Shown in pieces: positions 1 to 9,400 of a stretch of 64,000 nucleotides of DNA. Under the pieces are notes generated by a model. It ran no database searches, was not told the origin of the DNA, and saw only the letters and a program-made list of their open reading frames with translations. Origin of the DNA: Streptomyces lunaelactis (GTDB taxonomy: Bacteria > Actinomycetota > Actinomycetes > Streptomycetales > Streptomycetaceae); NCBI RefSeq assembly GCF_003054555.1, contig NZ_CP026304.1, positions 1,116,001 to 1,180,000 of the forward strand. The letters are read 5' to 3'. The number at the start of each line of letters is the position of its first letter. The stretch's first letter is position 1. The position numbers and the translations under genes were made by a program.

Positions 1-1743
1 GGGAGCGGCCTCGGTGGGACCGTGGCCGTGGGGGCCGTCGCCGCCGGGACCGCCAGAGCCCAGTGGGCGACCGTCGGCGGCCGGGTGCTCCCCGCCTCCG
101 GTCACGGCGGGCCCAGCCGTGGCCGTCTGGGTCCGGGCGGGCGTCGGGGCGTCCGCCTGCCCGGCTTTCGGCCCGGTGGCCGTCTCGGTACGCGGGACCT
201 CCGGAGTGCCGGTCCCACCGGACGTGGACGGACCGGCCGTCTCGGTGGACAGTTGACGGACCGGGATGGCGGTGCTCGAACCGAAGCCGCCGGACGTCGC
301 CGGGCGGTTCACGGTCGGGGCCGGGCGCTCGGACGGCGGCGGTGCCGTCGCAGCCCCGGTGCCGTCGCCGCGAGCGGGGGCCGGGGTGTACCCCGAGTAC
401 GGAGCCGTCCCGCCGCCGGTGTGCTGGCGGGTCGCCTCCGTCGGCACCGTACCGGCGGTCACCGACCCGGAGGCGCTCGGGACGGTGGCCGTGCTCGTGC
501 TCGTCGTCACGCGCGAAGCAGGCGCCGGGGTACCACCGGCCCGGTCGGTGGTCGTGGCGCCGGTCGCGGTGGAGGAGCTGGGCGCCGTGGAGGCACGGCT
601 GGGGGTGCCCGTGGTCTGGTGGGACGTACCGGCGAGGGTGTTGGTGAAGCCCGCCAGGCCTCCGTCGACCCCTGGACCGACCGAGGAGGGCGTGCCACCG
701 GTGGCCTCACGAACGGCCAGGGTCTGTTCGGGACCGGTCACGCGGATGTCGCCTTCCGGGCCGCCCGTGCTCCCGGCCTGGTTCTCGGCCTGGTTCCCGC
801 CCTGGTTCTCGGCCTGGTTCGAGAACGTGGGCTCGGCGTCGGGCGGGTCCGACGCCGGCAGCCCGTCGGCTGAGGTCACGTCGGGCACGTCGAACTCGGG
901 CACGGCCGACAGGTCCGGGACCGGGTCCACCTCCGTCGGCCCGCCCCTGCCGAACCGCCACTTGCCACCGCCCTCGAGGGCACTCAGGGCGCCGGAGGTG
1001 ATGGACGAGCCGAAGGCCTCCTCACCGCCGTAGATGCCCTGCATGACTCCGGTTGTGGTTATCCCGGTGGCCACGCCGAGGATGCCCTTGCCGGGCAGGC
1101 TGTTCGCGAACTTCGGGGCGAGGACGCTGCCGACGCCGAAGAAGATCCCGCCGACGGCGCCGCCGATCGCGCCCGATCCAGCGGCCGAGACGGTGTTCTC
1201 GATGCTCCACTGGGTGCGGTCGCCCTTCAGCATCTGGAGGGTCTGGACGGCGACGTCCATCCCGACGTTCAGGCCGACGCCGATCGCGATGGAGATGAGC
1301 AGGCGGCGCAGGATCATCTGGATCGCGACGCGCGCCGACGTGATGGCCGCGGGGATGAGCTCGGGCGCGAAGAAGGCCCAGTGCGCGATCTGCGCGGCGA
1401 GCAGGATGAGCTGAAGGAGGATCATGTACTTCGCGTACTCGAGTTGCAGGCCGGTGTTCCTGCCGAGCGTCCCCAGCCCCTTCGCGGACTCCGACATCGC
1501 CGGGAGGCTGCCCTCCAGTTGGACGATGAAGTCGCGGAACTCGTCGCCGACCTGACCGCCCACGCTCTCCAGGACACCGTTGGCGGACGAGCCGATGTGC
1601 TCGCTGATGCCCCTGAGCTCCTGGGCGGCGTCCTCCCATGCCGCGCCCAGGGCGCGCAGATTGTCCTCGTCGCCCTGGGGCCAGGACTGGCCGACCGCCA
1701 GATTGGCGACCCAGGCGAGTTCGGGGGGCATCTCGATGCTCAT
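1..1743 (-). CDS. WXG100-headed T7SS effector, C-terminus beyond left edge
   Basis: The reading frame stays open from an ATG at 1741-1743 to base 1, so at least 581 residues are present and the C-terminus is missing. The N-terminus opens MSIEMPPELAWVANLAVGQS and continues with WEDAAQEL, the helical WXG100-like head of large Streptomyces and mycobacterial (CpnT-type) secreted proteins. Two hydrophobic stretches around residues 105-215 are followed by a long Pro/Thr/Ser/Gly-rich linker (about residue 290 onward). In known relatives such a linker precedes a toxin domain (deamidase, nuclease, NADase), but that part is not visible, so toxicity is inference. GAGGA lies about 10 nt before the ATG. 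It is the last gene in the window of the minus-strand T7SS operon, 48 nt after the small WXG100-like gene, which could be its partner. Confidence 0.75.
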   Translation of the reverse strand, partial: MSIEMPPELAWVANLAVGQSWPQGDEDNLRALGAAWEDAAQELRGISEHIGSSANGVLESVGGQVGDEFRDFIVQLEGSLPAMSESAKGLGTLGRNTGLQLEYAKYMILLQLILLAAQIAHWAFFAPELIPAAITSARVAIQMILRRLLISIAIGVGLNVGMDVAVQTLQMLKGDRTQWSIENTVSAAGSGAIGGAVGGIFFGVGSVLAPKFANSLPGKGILGVATGITTTGVMQGIYGGEEAFGSSITSGALSALEGGGKWRFGRGGPTEVDPVPDLSAVPEFDVPDVTSADGLPASDPPDAEPTFSNQAENQGGNQAENQAGSTGGPEGDIRVTGPEQTLAVREATGGTPSSVGPGVDGGLAGFTNTLAGTSHQTTGTPSRASTAPSSSTATGATTTDRAGGTPAPASRVTTSTSTATVPSASGSVTAGTVPTEATRQHTGGGTAPYSGYTPAPARGDGTGAATAPPPSERPAPTVNRPATSGGFGSSTAIPVRQLSTETAGPSTSGGTGTPEVPRTETATGPKAGQADAPTPARTQTATAGPAVTGGGEHPAADGRPLGSGGPGGDGPHGHGPTEAAP

Positions 1744-1791
1744 GCAGTGCCGTTCCTCGGTCTACTTCCGGCGCGCCGCTCGCGCCGCTCG

Positions 1792-2157
1792 TCAGCGGCG
1801 GGAAGGCCGGGGGGTCCCGGTGTCCGAGGACTGCACGGCGGTATTGATCACGTGTGCGACCTCCGCGCTCTGCTCCTCGGTGCGCTCGAAGCCCTTGGCC
1901 ATGGTCCAGATGCCGTCGACCGTGCTGTCCAGCACCTCGCCCGTGTCGGCGATGCCTCGGGTGATCTGTCGGCTGGGCTCGGCGTACTGCTCCAGGAACT
2001 GCCTGCCGCCCTCGTCGTCGCCCCAGCACTCACCGAGCGAGTCGAGCCGTCCCTGCAGCGTGGCGCCGATGGACCGGATGCTCCCGGCCAGTGCCTGGAC
2101 GTGGGGCGCGGACCGGCCGAGGAGGTCGGTGTCGACGGAGAAGTCGTTGTCAGGCAT
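1792..2157 (-). CDS. WXG100-like small secreted protein
   Basis: 121 residues, mostly helical, starting MPDNDFSVDTDLLGRSAPHV. Near the middle it has CWGDDEGG (W45), a WGDD variant of the WXG turn between two helices that is seen in ESX-associated small proteins of actinobacteria. There is no signal peptide, as expected for a type VII substrate. GGGGGAG lies about 5 nt before the ATG at 2155-2157, and the start overlaps the stop of the upstream YbaB-like gene by 8 nt, so translation is probably coupled. Its position directly before the large WXG100-headed protein suggests it is that protein's heterodimer partner or chaperone. That role is inferred from position only. Confidence 0.8.
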   Translation of the reverse strand: MPDNDFSVDTDLLGRSAPHVQALAGSIRSIGATLQGRLDSLGECWGDDEGGRQFLEQYAEPSRQITRGIADTGEVLDSTVDGIWTMAKGFERTEEQSAEVAHVINTAVQSSDTGTPRPSRR

Positions 2158-2584
2158 GGGAGCTCCCCCGGAAACCGTGGTCGACGTAGTCCCGCACGTG
2201 GTCCGGCATCGCAGGGTCATCGGGCAGCACCGCAGTCGGGTCGAGCTTGCCCTGGAGCAGGTCGGCCATGGCCACCCCGGGCGGCAGTTGGGCCGACACC
2301 ACCGCGCCGGCCTCCTCCAGGGCCTGCGCCCTGGCCTGCCGGATGGTGGTGAGCAGGGCGTCGGCGAGTTCCTTCGGCGCCATCCTGCGGTAGGCGCCGG
2401 TGGGGAACTCGACAGCCGTGACCTCGCCCTGGGCGCTGACGGTGACCTTCACCGTCTGGCGCGGGGCGGTCGCGGTGGCTGTCGTCCCGCTGATCCGGCG
2501 CCGGGTCTCGACGGCCTCCTCACGCTGTGTGCGGTACAGCTCCAGCAGGTCGTCGATCTGCTGGTCGTATGGGGTGGTGGACAC
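2150..2584 (-). CDS. YbaB/EbfC-family-like protein of the T7SS operon
   Basis: 144 residues. The helical N-terminus includes IDDLLELYRTQREEAVETRR. A beta segment then matches the YbaB/EbfC pattern (VKVTVSAQGEVTAVEFPTGA), followed by a helix (APKELADALLTTIRQA). YbaB/EbfC proteins are small dimeric nucleoid-associated proteins, and mycobacterial ESX loci also carry YbaB-like members such as EspL, so a role in stabilising secreted partners is as plausible as DNA binding. The chosen start is GTG at 2582-2584, with GAGGGAG about 8 nt upstream. The upstream extension to 2812 is Arg/Pro-rich noise overlapping the previous gene. The stop overlaps the next gene by 8 nt. Confidence 0.78.
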   Translation of the reverse strand: MSTTPYDQQIDDLLELYRTQREEAVETRRRISGTTATATAPRQTVKVTVSAQGEVTAVEFPTGAYRRMAPKELADALLTTIRQARAQALEEAGAVVSAQLPPGVAMADLLQGKLDPTAVLPDDPAMPDHVRDYVDHGFRGSSHA

Positions 2585-2596
2585 GTGAACTCGCTC

Positions 2597-2650
2597 CCTC
2601 TTCCCGGCTCTTCCGGATCTTCCCGGCTCTTCCTGGCTCTCTTCCTGCTC
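2597..2650 (-). repeat. Purine-rich tandem motif in intergenic leader
   Basis: Read on the coding (minus) strand, this short intergenic stretch repeats a GGAAGAGCCGG-like unit about five times at roughly 10-nt spacing, ending at the ribosome binding site of the YbaB-like gene. Each unit contains a Shine-Dalgarno-like GGAAG. A related but distinct array sits before eccC. Confidence 0.6.
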
Positions 2651-4916
2651 AGAACGCGGAGCCGGACCCGCGCGGCACGGTGCCCCAGGCGCTCTCGTCC
2701 TGCACCAACAGGTCCGCGATGCCCCGGCCGGCGGGGGCCTCCTCCGCCTCGTCCCCCTGCTCCGCCTCCGCGGTCTCCTCCGGTTCCTCCAACTCCTCGG
2801 GTCCGCCTTCACCGCAGCTCAACATCTCCGGAACGACGGTGCTCACGGCTCCCGCAGTCCCGGTGACCGAGCGGTCGGGCTGCCAGGTGGACCGCTGCTC
2901 GCCCTCCCCCTCCCCCTCGTCCTCGTCCGGCTCCTCGGCCGCGCGCACGCGCTCACCGGGCAGCGCCCACAGCAGTGGTACGAAGGCACCCGCGCCGGTC
3001 TCCCATGCGGAGATGTCCTCCTCCTCGCCGTCATCGGCGGCGGGCCGCGGGGGTACGCGGACGTGGTTGTCCGGCAGTGCGCCGCCACCCTCCTCCGCGC
3101 CGGCCGACGGCGGGACCACCGCCGCAGAACGCTCCCCGGAGCGTTCCGTGCGCTGGGCGGCGGACGCCGGGACGGCCAGGGGTGGTGCGACGGGCTCCAC
3201 AGGGACGGGCAGCCCGTCGGACCCGATGGCGGGCGCGGTCAGCACGGCCTCGCCCGGCGCGGCGCCGGTCGCCGACCCCACTTCGGTGTCGGGCTGTTCC
3301 GCCTCCCCGGCCCACGGCTCGGCGTCCGGCTCCAGCAGCGCGGACGCCTCCGGGCGTTCGCCCTCCTCCCTGGCACCCCCCGCGCCTGCGCCCGCGCCGG
3401 CGTGGGCGGCTCCCAGGGGCAGATATGGCATCCCGGACAGGCCACGACCCTCCTCGCCGGCCGCCGCGCCGGTCGGCGAGCCGACCTCGTCGTCCGCGGA
3501 CTCCTCAGCCATCCAGGGCTCGGTGCTCGGGTCGAGCAGGCCGGAGGCGTCGGTACGTTCGCCGGAGGCGTTCCCTGCTCCGCCTGCCGCCCCCATACCG
3601 CCCATGCCCGGCATAAACGGCATGCCGAGCCCGCCCAGGCCCTGCGGCAGGCCGGACTCGGTGGACAGGACATCGCCGAGGCCGCTGTCCAACCCGCTTC
3701 CGAGTGCGCCGGGCCCCTCGCCGACGCCGGTGCCGCCCGGGAAGCCGGCGCCCTGGACGCCGTCGCCCCAGGTGGCTGGATCGGCCGACGACAGGCCGCC
3801 GTTGAGGGAGCCGAGGCCGCCAGTGCCAGTTCCGGTTCCGCCGCCGAAGCCGATCGGGGACAGCATGCCCGGGCCGAGGCCGCCGAGATTCCCGGTACCA
3901 AGGCCGCCGACGCCGACATCCGTGCCGCCCACAAACGGGTCGGGGTTCAGCGCGCTGTCGAGGGCCGACGGATCGAGACCGGCGCTGTCCAGGCCGGCGC
4001 CGATGCCGTCGGCGGACAGGTCGCCCGGGAAGCCCGTCAGGTCGCCGGACGAGCCCAGGCCGCCCAGCCCGTCGACCGCGCCGGTGCCACCGATGCCCGT
4101 GTCGGGGAAGCCGGAGAGGTCTGACAGGCTCCCCGTGTCCGAGCCCAGGCCGCCCAGGTCGCCCAAGTCGCCGAGCCCGCCCAGGTCGCCGAGGTCCGGG
4201 GAGTTGCCCGGGTCCTGACGGACCAGTGCGTTCGGGTCGTTCGACCCGTTGAGCGGGGAGCTCACCGGGGTCGGCGAGTCGATTGCGTCAATCGTGACCT
4301 GGTAATGCCCCGCCAGGTTATGGAGCACCTTGCGCATGTCCTCGGTCATCATCGCCACCAGCTGCGGCCTCTGGCTGATGGGGACGAGACCGTTGGACAT
4401 CTGGGTGACCCCCATCCTCCGGGCCTGGTTGGCGTACCAGTTGTCGATCTCGACGATCTTGTTCCGGGCGTTGGCCAAATTGACCGCGTTGTTGGCCAGT
4501 TGCTGGGGCACCGAGTGCATGCCGGTCGCACCGCCGGACAGGACATCGGCGTTCGCCTGCACCTGCCGGGAGAAGTTGGTGATCATGTCGCGGAAGGCGT
4601 CGCCCGCGATGCCCTTCCACGGTCCGTCGTCCCCCGCGAGCGCCCTGGCCTGGTCGGTCAGGCTCTTCGCGACGGCCTGCAGCGTCCGTTGTACCTGGTG
4701 GAAGGCGTTGGCCGCCTCCTGGAGCGACCGGGGATCGGAGACGTTGTTGGCGTGGGCCTGGTTGGCCTCGGTTGCCACAGCGTTGGACATGCCGAGAATG
4801 GCTGCCATGATCTGCCGCCAGCCCCATGTGTCGTAGTCATACGGACTGCTGCCGGTCGTGCTCGTGGGGTGGCCGAAGACCTCCCCGCCGGCGCCGTCGT
4901 CAAAGCCCTCCGGCAT
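2649..4916 (-). CDS. Large WXG100/PPE-like protein with Gly/Leu/Asp repeat tail
   Basis: 755 residues. Residues 1 to about 195 are helical with a clear W-x-G turn (PWKGIAG, W100 and G102) and resemble the WXG100/PPE-type heads of EspB-like ESX substrates. Residues about 220-450 are low complexity with repeated GDLGGLG, DTGS and GTGG units. An acidic, Pro/Ala-rich tail follows, ending with a short conserved-looking segment (GIADLLVQDESAWGT). I chose the ATG at 4914-4916 because GGGAG sits 7 nt before it; the GTG two codons upstream has only 1 nt of spacing. No catalytic motif is visible. Likely a secreted structural or carrier protein of the T7SS; the function is inferred from its head domain and position. 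Confidence 0.8.
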   Translation of the reverse strand: MPEGFDDGAGGEVFGHPTSTTGSSPYDYDTWGWRQIMAAILGMSNAVATEANQAHANNVSDPRSLQEAANAFHQVQRTLQAVAKSLTDQARALAGDDGPWKGIAGDAFRDMITNFSRQVQANADVLSGGATGMHSVPQQLANNAVNLANARNKIVEIDNWYANQARRMGVTQMSNGLVPISQRPQLVAMMTEDMRKVLHNLAGHYQVTIDAIDSPTPVSSPLNGSNDPNALVRQDPGNSPDLGDLGGLGDLGDLGGLGSDTGSLSDLSGFPDTGIGGTGAVDGLGGLGSSGDLTGFPGDLSADGIGAGLDSAGLDPSALDSALNPDPFVGGTDVGVGGLGTGNLGGLGPGMLSPIGFGGGTGTGTGGLGSLNGGLSSADPATWGDGVQGAGFPGGTGVGEGPGALGSGLDSGLGDVLSTESGLPQGLGGLGMPFMPGMGGMGAAGGAGNASGERTDASGLLDPSTEPWMAEESADDEVGSPTGAAAGEEGRGLSGMPYLPLGAAHAGAGAGAGGAREEGERPEASALLEPDAEPWAGEAEQPDTEVGSATGAAPGEAVLTAPAIGSDGLPVPVEPVAPPLAVPASAAQRTERSGERSAAVVPPSAGAEEGGGALPDNHVRVPPRPAADDGEEEDISAWETGAGAFVPLLWALPGERVRAAEEPDEDEGEGEGEQRSTWQPDRSVTGTAGAVSTVVPEMLSCGEGGPEELEEPEETAEAEQGDEAEEAPAGRGIADLLVQDESAWGTVPRGSGSAF

Positions 4917-5017
4917 TTGCACTCTCCCTGTGCGAGCCTGTCCGCGTTCCCCATTACCTGTGACCGGCTCAGGGCCGCTGCCCCGGGGTCAGGCGGCCCT
5001 GGGGCGGTCGGCTCCGG

Positions 5018-5623
5018 TCAGGCGGCGGTTGTGGTAGTCGTGGAACCGGTGTCGATGCTGACGTTTCCCTCGCCGCCCTGCGACGTCATCACGGTATTGA
5101 AGGAATCGACGGCGGAGGACAGGGCGTCCTGGAAGTCCCTGGCATCCATGTTGTTGGCGTCTTCCGTCGTCGCGTAGTTCGCGCTCAGCGTCCGCATGCC
5201 GTCCCGCAACTCGGTGAGACCTGTGGTCAGCGCGCCCAGGGCTTGGATGAATTTCACCTTGAGCCCGGCGTCGCCGTTCAGCCCGCTGATGTCCTCGCGG
5301 ATTTTGTTGGCGTGATAGAAGGAGCCCGAGTCGATGGAGATCCCGCCGAGGGCGGCGGCGGCGTCGTTCACCGGCTTGATCAACTGGTCGACGTTGTTGG
5401 CGAACAGGTCCATCGACGGCGTGTGGATCGAGGTCCCGTTCGAGTCGTCGGCACCGTTGCTGGGCACCGCGGGGACATCGAAAGGGTTGTAGAGGACGCC
5501 TCCGAGTCCTTCGCTGATGCTGGGGTCGCCGGTCCAGGCGGGGGACGGGGGGGTGACGTTGTCGCTGGTGCCGGGCGGGTCGTTGGTGACGGATGGGGTG
5601 TTGTTGTCGCTCCCGTACCCCAT
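5018..5623 (-). CDS. Unknown T7SS-cluster protein, 201 aa
   Basis: Not recognised. The first about 65 residues are Pro/Ser/Asn-rich and disordered (PSVTNDPPGTSDNVTPPS), followed by a mostly helical region (residues about 70-180) with heptad-like spacing of Leu and Ala, and a Thr-rich end (TGSTTTTTAA). There is no signal peptide, membrane segment or Cys. The helical part resembles ESX-secreted helical bundles in character, though the WXG turn is missing. The start ATG is 3 nt after the stop of the WXG100 gene, with GGGAG 9 nt upstream, so the two are probably co-translated. It may be a third partner of the adjacent WXG100 pair or a secreted substrate. Confidence 0.7.
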   Translation of the reverse strand: MGYGSDNNTPSVTNDPPGTSDNVTPPSPAWTGDPSISEGLGGVLYNPFDVPAVPSNGADDSNGTSIHTPSMDLFANNVDQLIKPVNDAAAALGGISIDSGSFYHANKIREDISGLNGDAGLKVKFIQALGALTTGLTELRDGMRTLSANYATTEDANNMDARDFQDALSSAVDSFNTVMTSQGGEGNVSIDTGSTTTTTAA

Positions 5624-5626
5624 CGG

Positions 5627-5917
5627 TCACAACTCCCAGAGCTGTGTACCGTGCCGCTCACCCTGGTGGTAGGCATCGGTGATGACGCCGAGTGCTGACG
5701 TGGCGTTGTTGGCCTGGGTGACCATGGCCTGGGCCCGGGAGTCCCACTCAATTTTGGCCCCGTTGTAAACGTTGCGGACATCTCCGGTCCACTCCTCGAG
5801 GCGCATCGTTGCGCCATCGCCCAGGACCCTCAGGGTCTCCTGGAGTCTGGCACTCATCGCGGCCATCTCGCCGACGGCGTATTCGAGTTCTTGACGGTTG
5901 TAGCCGTACGTCGGCAT
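5627..5917 (-). CDS. WXG100 protein with C-terminal YxxxE export motif
   Basis: 96 residues, the typical ESAT-6/CFP-10 size, with a helix-turn-helix hairpin around E-W-T-G (W43, G45). Near the C-terminus is AYHQGE, which fits the general T7SS signal YxxxD/E (Y83 to E87). No signal peptide or Cys. It lies between the upstream WXG100 gene and the 201-aa protein, consistent with an EsxB-like member of a heterodimer recognised by the third ATPase domain of EccC. Family membership is direct from size and motif; the pairing is inference from adjacency. Confidence 0.9.
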   Translation of the reverse strand: MPTYGYNRQELEYAVGEMAAMSARLQETLRVLGDGATMRLEEWTGDVRNVYNGAKIEWDSRAQAMVTQANNATSALGVITDAYHQGERHGTQLWEL

Positions 5918-5980
5918 GTCATGCTCCTTGGTGTCAGCTGGGTGCTGTCGCTGTGCCTGGGAAGCCCGGACGGATGAAGG

Positions 5981-6310
5981 TCAGAAACCTTGCAGCGCGT
6001 TCACGCCGCTGCTGACCTGGGCGGCGGCATCCACGGTTGTCTGGTGTGTGTTGGCGACATTGCCGGTATGGGCCTGGAGGGTGTCGACCATCAGCTGCAG
6101 CCGATTCTTGACCGCATTGCCGTGCCCCATCCAGGTCTCCATCGCGGCGATGAAGGTTCCGGCGGTCTCACCGGTCCAGGTCCTGAGGCGCTCGATATTG
6201 GCCTGCATGTCGCCGAGCGCCCTGTTGATGTCGCCCAGCGCCTCCTCGAAGTAGGGCCGGGCGGCCGTCATGGCCTCGATACTCTCGGAAACGGGCTGGT
6301 CGGCGGGCAT
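5981..6310 (-). CDS. WXG100 protein, EsxA-like partner
   Basis: 109 residues, two helices around R-T-W-T-G (W45, G47), no signal peptide and no C-terminal YxxxD/E. In ESX pairs usually only one partner carries that motif, so this would be the partner of the WXG100 protein encoded 63 nt downstream. An AAAGGAG ribosome binding site lies 6 nt before the ATG, the strongest in the cluster, which fits high expression of Esx substrates. A 131-nt gap separates it from the upstream AAA+ gene and could hold an internal promoter, but I do not see a convincing one. Confidence 0.9.
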   Translation of the reverse strand: MPADQPVSESIEAMTAARPYFEEALGDINRALGDMQANIERLRTWTGETAGTFIAAMETWMGHGNAVKNRLQLMVDTLQAHTGNVANTHQTTVDAAAQVSSGVNALQGF

Positions 6311-6441
6311 CGCCGCTCCTTTCGTTGTGGATCTCGTTGTCCGTCATGGTCGGTCTGTCGGTCACCGGAGGGGAAGCGGATCGTCGGCCTGCTGCCCGAC
6401 CGTCCCGGCGGTTCTGCCCCTTCGCCCCCTGTCCGGCCCTG

Positions 6442-9400
6442 TCACGAAGGCACCAACGCGGGGTCGGCCGGGGCCTGGTCGCCCCGCCGGGGCGCAGCGA
6501 AGGGGAGGTCGGCGGGGGTCACGGTGCGGGCGCGGGTCCGCTCGGCGATGTGGTCCGCGAGCCGGTGCGCGCCGTAGGCGCCGTAGGCCGGGTTCTGCCC
6601 GGCCAGTGCCATCACCGCTTCCTCGGCCACCTCCAGGCCCAGCGCCGCCAGCCGCCGCCGGGTCAGTTCGGCGAGTTCGGGGCCGGCGTAGGCGGGCAGC
6701 CGCAGATACTCGGCGAACGGCCCGGCCAGGTCGGTACGGTCGCGCAGCAGGTCCATCAGGTGCGGCGGGCCTCCGGACAGCACGAGGACGGCGCCGTGCC
6801 CGTCCCGCGCCGCCGCCTCGGCGGCCAACGCGTCGATCACAGCGGTCCGTTCGGCGTCCGGGCGGCTCTCGAAGTCGGGGTCGACCTCGGTCAACAGGAT
6901 CCCGCCCGCGGCCTGCCGGAAGACGTGGCCGAGGTACGTGCGCGGCTGCTCCGGCCAGCGGGCCGGGACGGCGGACAACGGCAGCCGGTCCAGCGCGCCG
7001 GTCGGGATCACATCGCGTTCGGCGAGCGCTCTGCCGTACGCGGCGGCCACCGCCCGGCGGCCGCTTCCGGGCATGCCCTCCAGGACGATGTCCGCCAGGC
7101 CCGCGGTGCCCTGGCCGAGTTCGACGAGGGTGTCCAGCCGGGCGGCCAGGGCTGCCCGGACCGGGCCGAGGCCGGTGAGGGCGGCCAGGTGGCGGGCAGC
7201 CGGTTCGGGCACGGCCCCGGCGGACACGGTCCCGGCGTCGGGGGCCGGATCCGGGGTGGGAGGCGCCGCCCGCGCGGGGCGGGACGGCTGGGCGGGCGGC
7301 GCGGGCGAGGCCGGCGCGGCTGTGATGTCGGCGGCGGTCAGCCGGCTCAGTTCGCTGTCGTGGGCGGGCGGGTGGCTGGCCAGACGGGACGCCTGGTTGC
7401 TGATCATCGTCTCGAAGACCTGGCGGGCGACCCGGCCGTTGCCGAAGGTCGGGCCCTTGGGGACGACCTCGAAGTAGCGGGTCAACGCCGCGAGGGCGTC
7501 GTCGGTCAGTTCGTAGTAATGCTTGGCGCACAGGCCGCGGACGATGGTGACCAGTTCCTCCGGGTCGTAGTTGGGGAACTCGATGGTGCGGGCGAACCGG
7601 GACGCCATGCCGGGGTTGGAGGCCAGGAACTGTTCCATGTGCTCGGAGTAGCCCGCCGCGATGACGACGATCTCGTCGCGGTGGTCCTCCATCAGCTTCA
7701 TCAGCGCCTCGACGGCCTCCTGACCGAAGTCCGGTCCGGTGCCCCGGGACTGGTTGGTCAGGGTGTACGCCTCGTCGATGAAGAGCACGCCGCCGATGGC
7801 CTTGTTGATGACCTCCGTGGTCTTGATGGCGGTGCCGCCGATGATCTGGGCGACCAGGTCGGCGCGGGCCACCTCGACGATGTGGCCCTGGCTGAGGACG
7901 CCGAGTTCGGCGAGCACGGCCCCGTACAGCCTGGCCACGGTGGTCTTGCCGGTGCCGGGCGGCCCGGCGAAGACCAGGTGACGGCTCATCGGGGGCATCG
8001 GCAGGCCCATCTCGGTGCGCCGTCTGGTCATCCTGTTGAGGTTGATCAGGCCGGTGACCTCGCGCTTGACGCTCTCCAGGCCGACCAGGGCCTCCAGTTC
8101 GGCCAGTGGTCCGGTGCCGGAGTGGACGGCCCCCTCCTCGACCGGGGCGGCGGGTGCGTTGTCGCGGACCTCGCTGTCCTGGAGACGTACGGAGCCGTCG
8201 GCGCCGGCGGACCTGACGCCGTCGCCCGCGTTGTCGAGGACGACGCAGTTACTGAGGTCGGCGCGGGCGCCGTCCTCGACGTTGACGCCGTGGCCGCGTG
8301 CGCCGGTGATCCGGCAGCCCACGGCGGTGAGTGAGCCGCCGACAAGGACGCGGACGGCGTCGGCGGCGGAATCGGCGAACTCGCTGTCATGGGCGGTGAG
8401 TTCACCGGCGTCGATGACAGCGGCGCAGTCGCGCAGCGTGGAGTGGGCCAGAAGTGCGGTCGCCGCGCCGGCCAGGCCCAGTCCGCGGCCCTTGCCGGTG
8501 GTGGTGAGCCGGACGCCGGTGAACCGGCCGCCGGCGCCGCCCGCCAGTTCGACCGCGTGCCCGCCGTCCAGGGTGATCTCGGAATCCCTGATGGTCAGTT
8601 GGGCGCCGCCACCGGCCCGGGCGCCGGAGCCGGAGGTCCCGGTGACGGTGAGCCGGTCCAGTTCCGCGGCCGCGGACTCCGTGACCTGGACGGCGGCGGT
8701 GGCGGCGTTCCGCACGGTGAGCCCGGTGGCCGTGGCGGCGCTTCCGGCACCGGTGACCTGGAGCCCGACCGGGGTGTCGGTGATCTCGCAGTCCTCCAGC
8801 CGCGGCCGGGCGCCTGCGGTGACCTGGACGCCGCCGCGGGCCGCCCCGGTGACCTTGCAGCCGCGCAGGAGCGGTGCGGCCCCGCCGCTGACGTGCACCG
8901 CCTGCCCGGCCGAGCCGGAGAAGACGCATTCGGTGACCGTGATCTCGCCCCGGCTGGTGAGGAACGCGTCCACCACGGCGCTGCCGGTCACCGTGACCTG
9001 GTGCAGGACGGCCCGGCCCTCCTGCTCGACGGCGATGGCCGGCTTGCCGCTGCCGATGATCCGGGTGGCCTCCACGGTCGCGGTTCCGCTGCCGTTCACG
9101 CAGACGCCGTTGCCCCCGGAACGCTCCAGCAGGCAGTCCCGTACGTCCAGGCGTCCGTGCTCGGCGACCACGACCGCCGACGAACCGGCTTCTACCACCT
9201 CGGTGTCCGCCAGCACGTTGGCGCCGCCCGAGGTGACGACCACGCCCGCGCCGCGCGGGTTGGTCACCCGGCAGCCGCGGGCCGCCAGGGTGCCCTCGTG
9301 CCAGGCCAGCACCGCCGTCCAGGCCTCGCCCTCGATCCGGCAGGCGTCCAGCGCGGCCTGCCCGCGGCGCAGGTCGAGCACCGGGGCCTCCCGGTCGGCG

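Noticed and set aside
2527..4218. Long plus-strand open frame of 563 codons across the Gly-rich T7SS gene
   Set aside because: Ser/Pro-rich shadow of the minus-strand gene, caused by GC-rich codon use; no ribosome binding site or family similarity.
6325..8334. Plus-strand open frame of 669 codons over the AAA+ gene
   Set aside because: Antisense shadow of a clearly conserved gene (Walker motifs on the minus strand).
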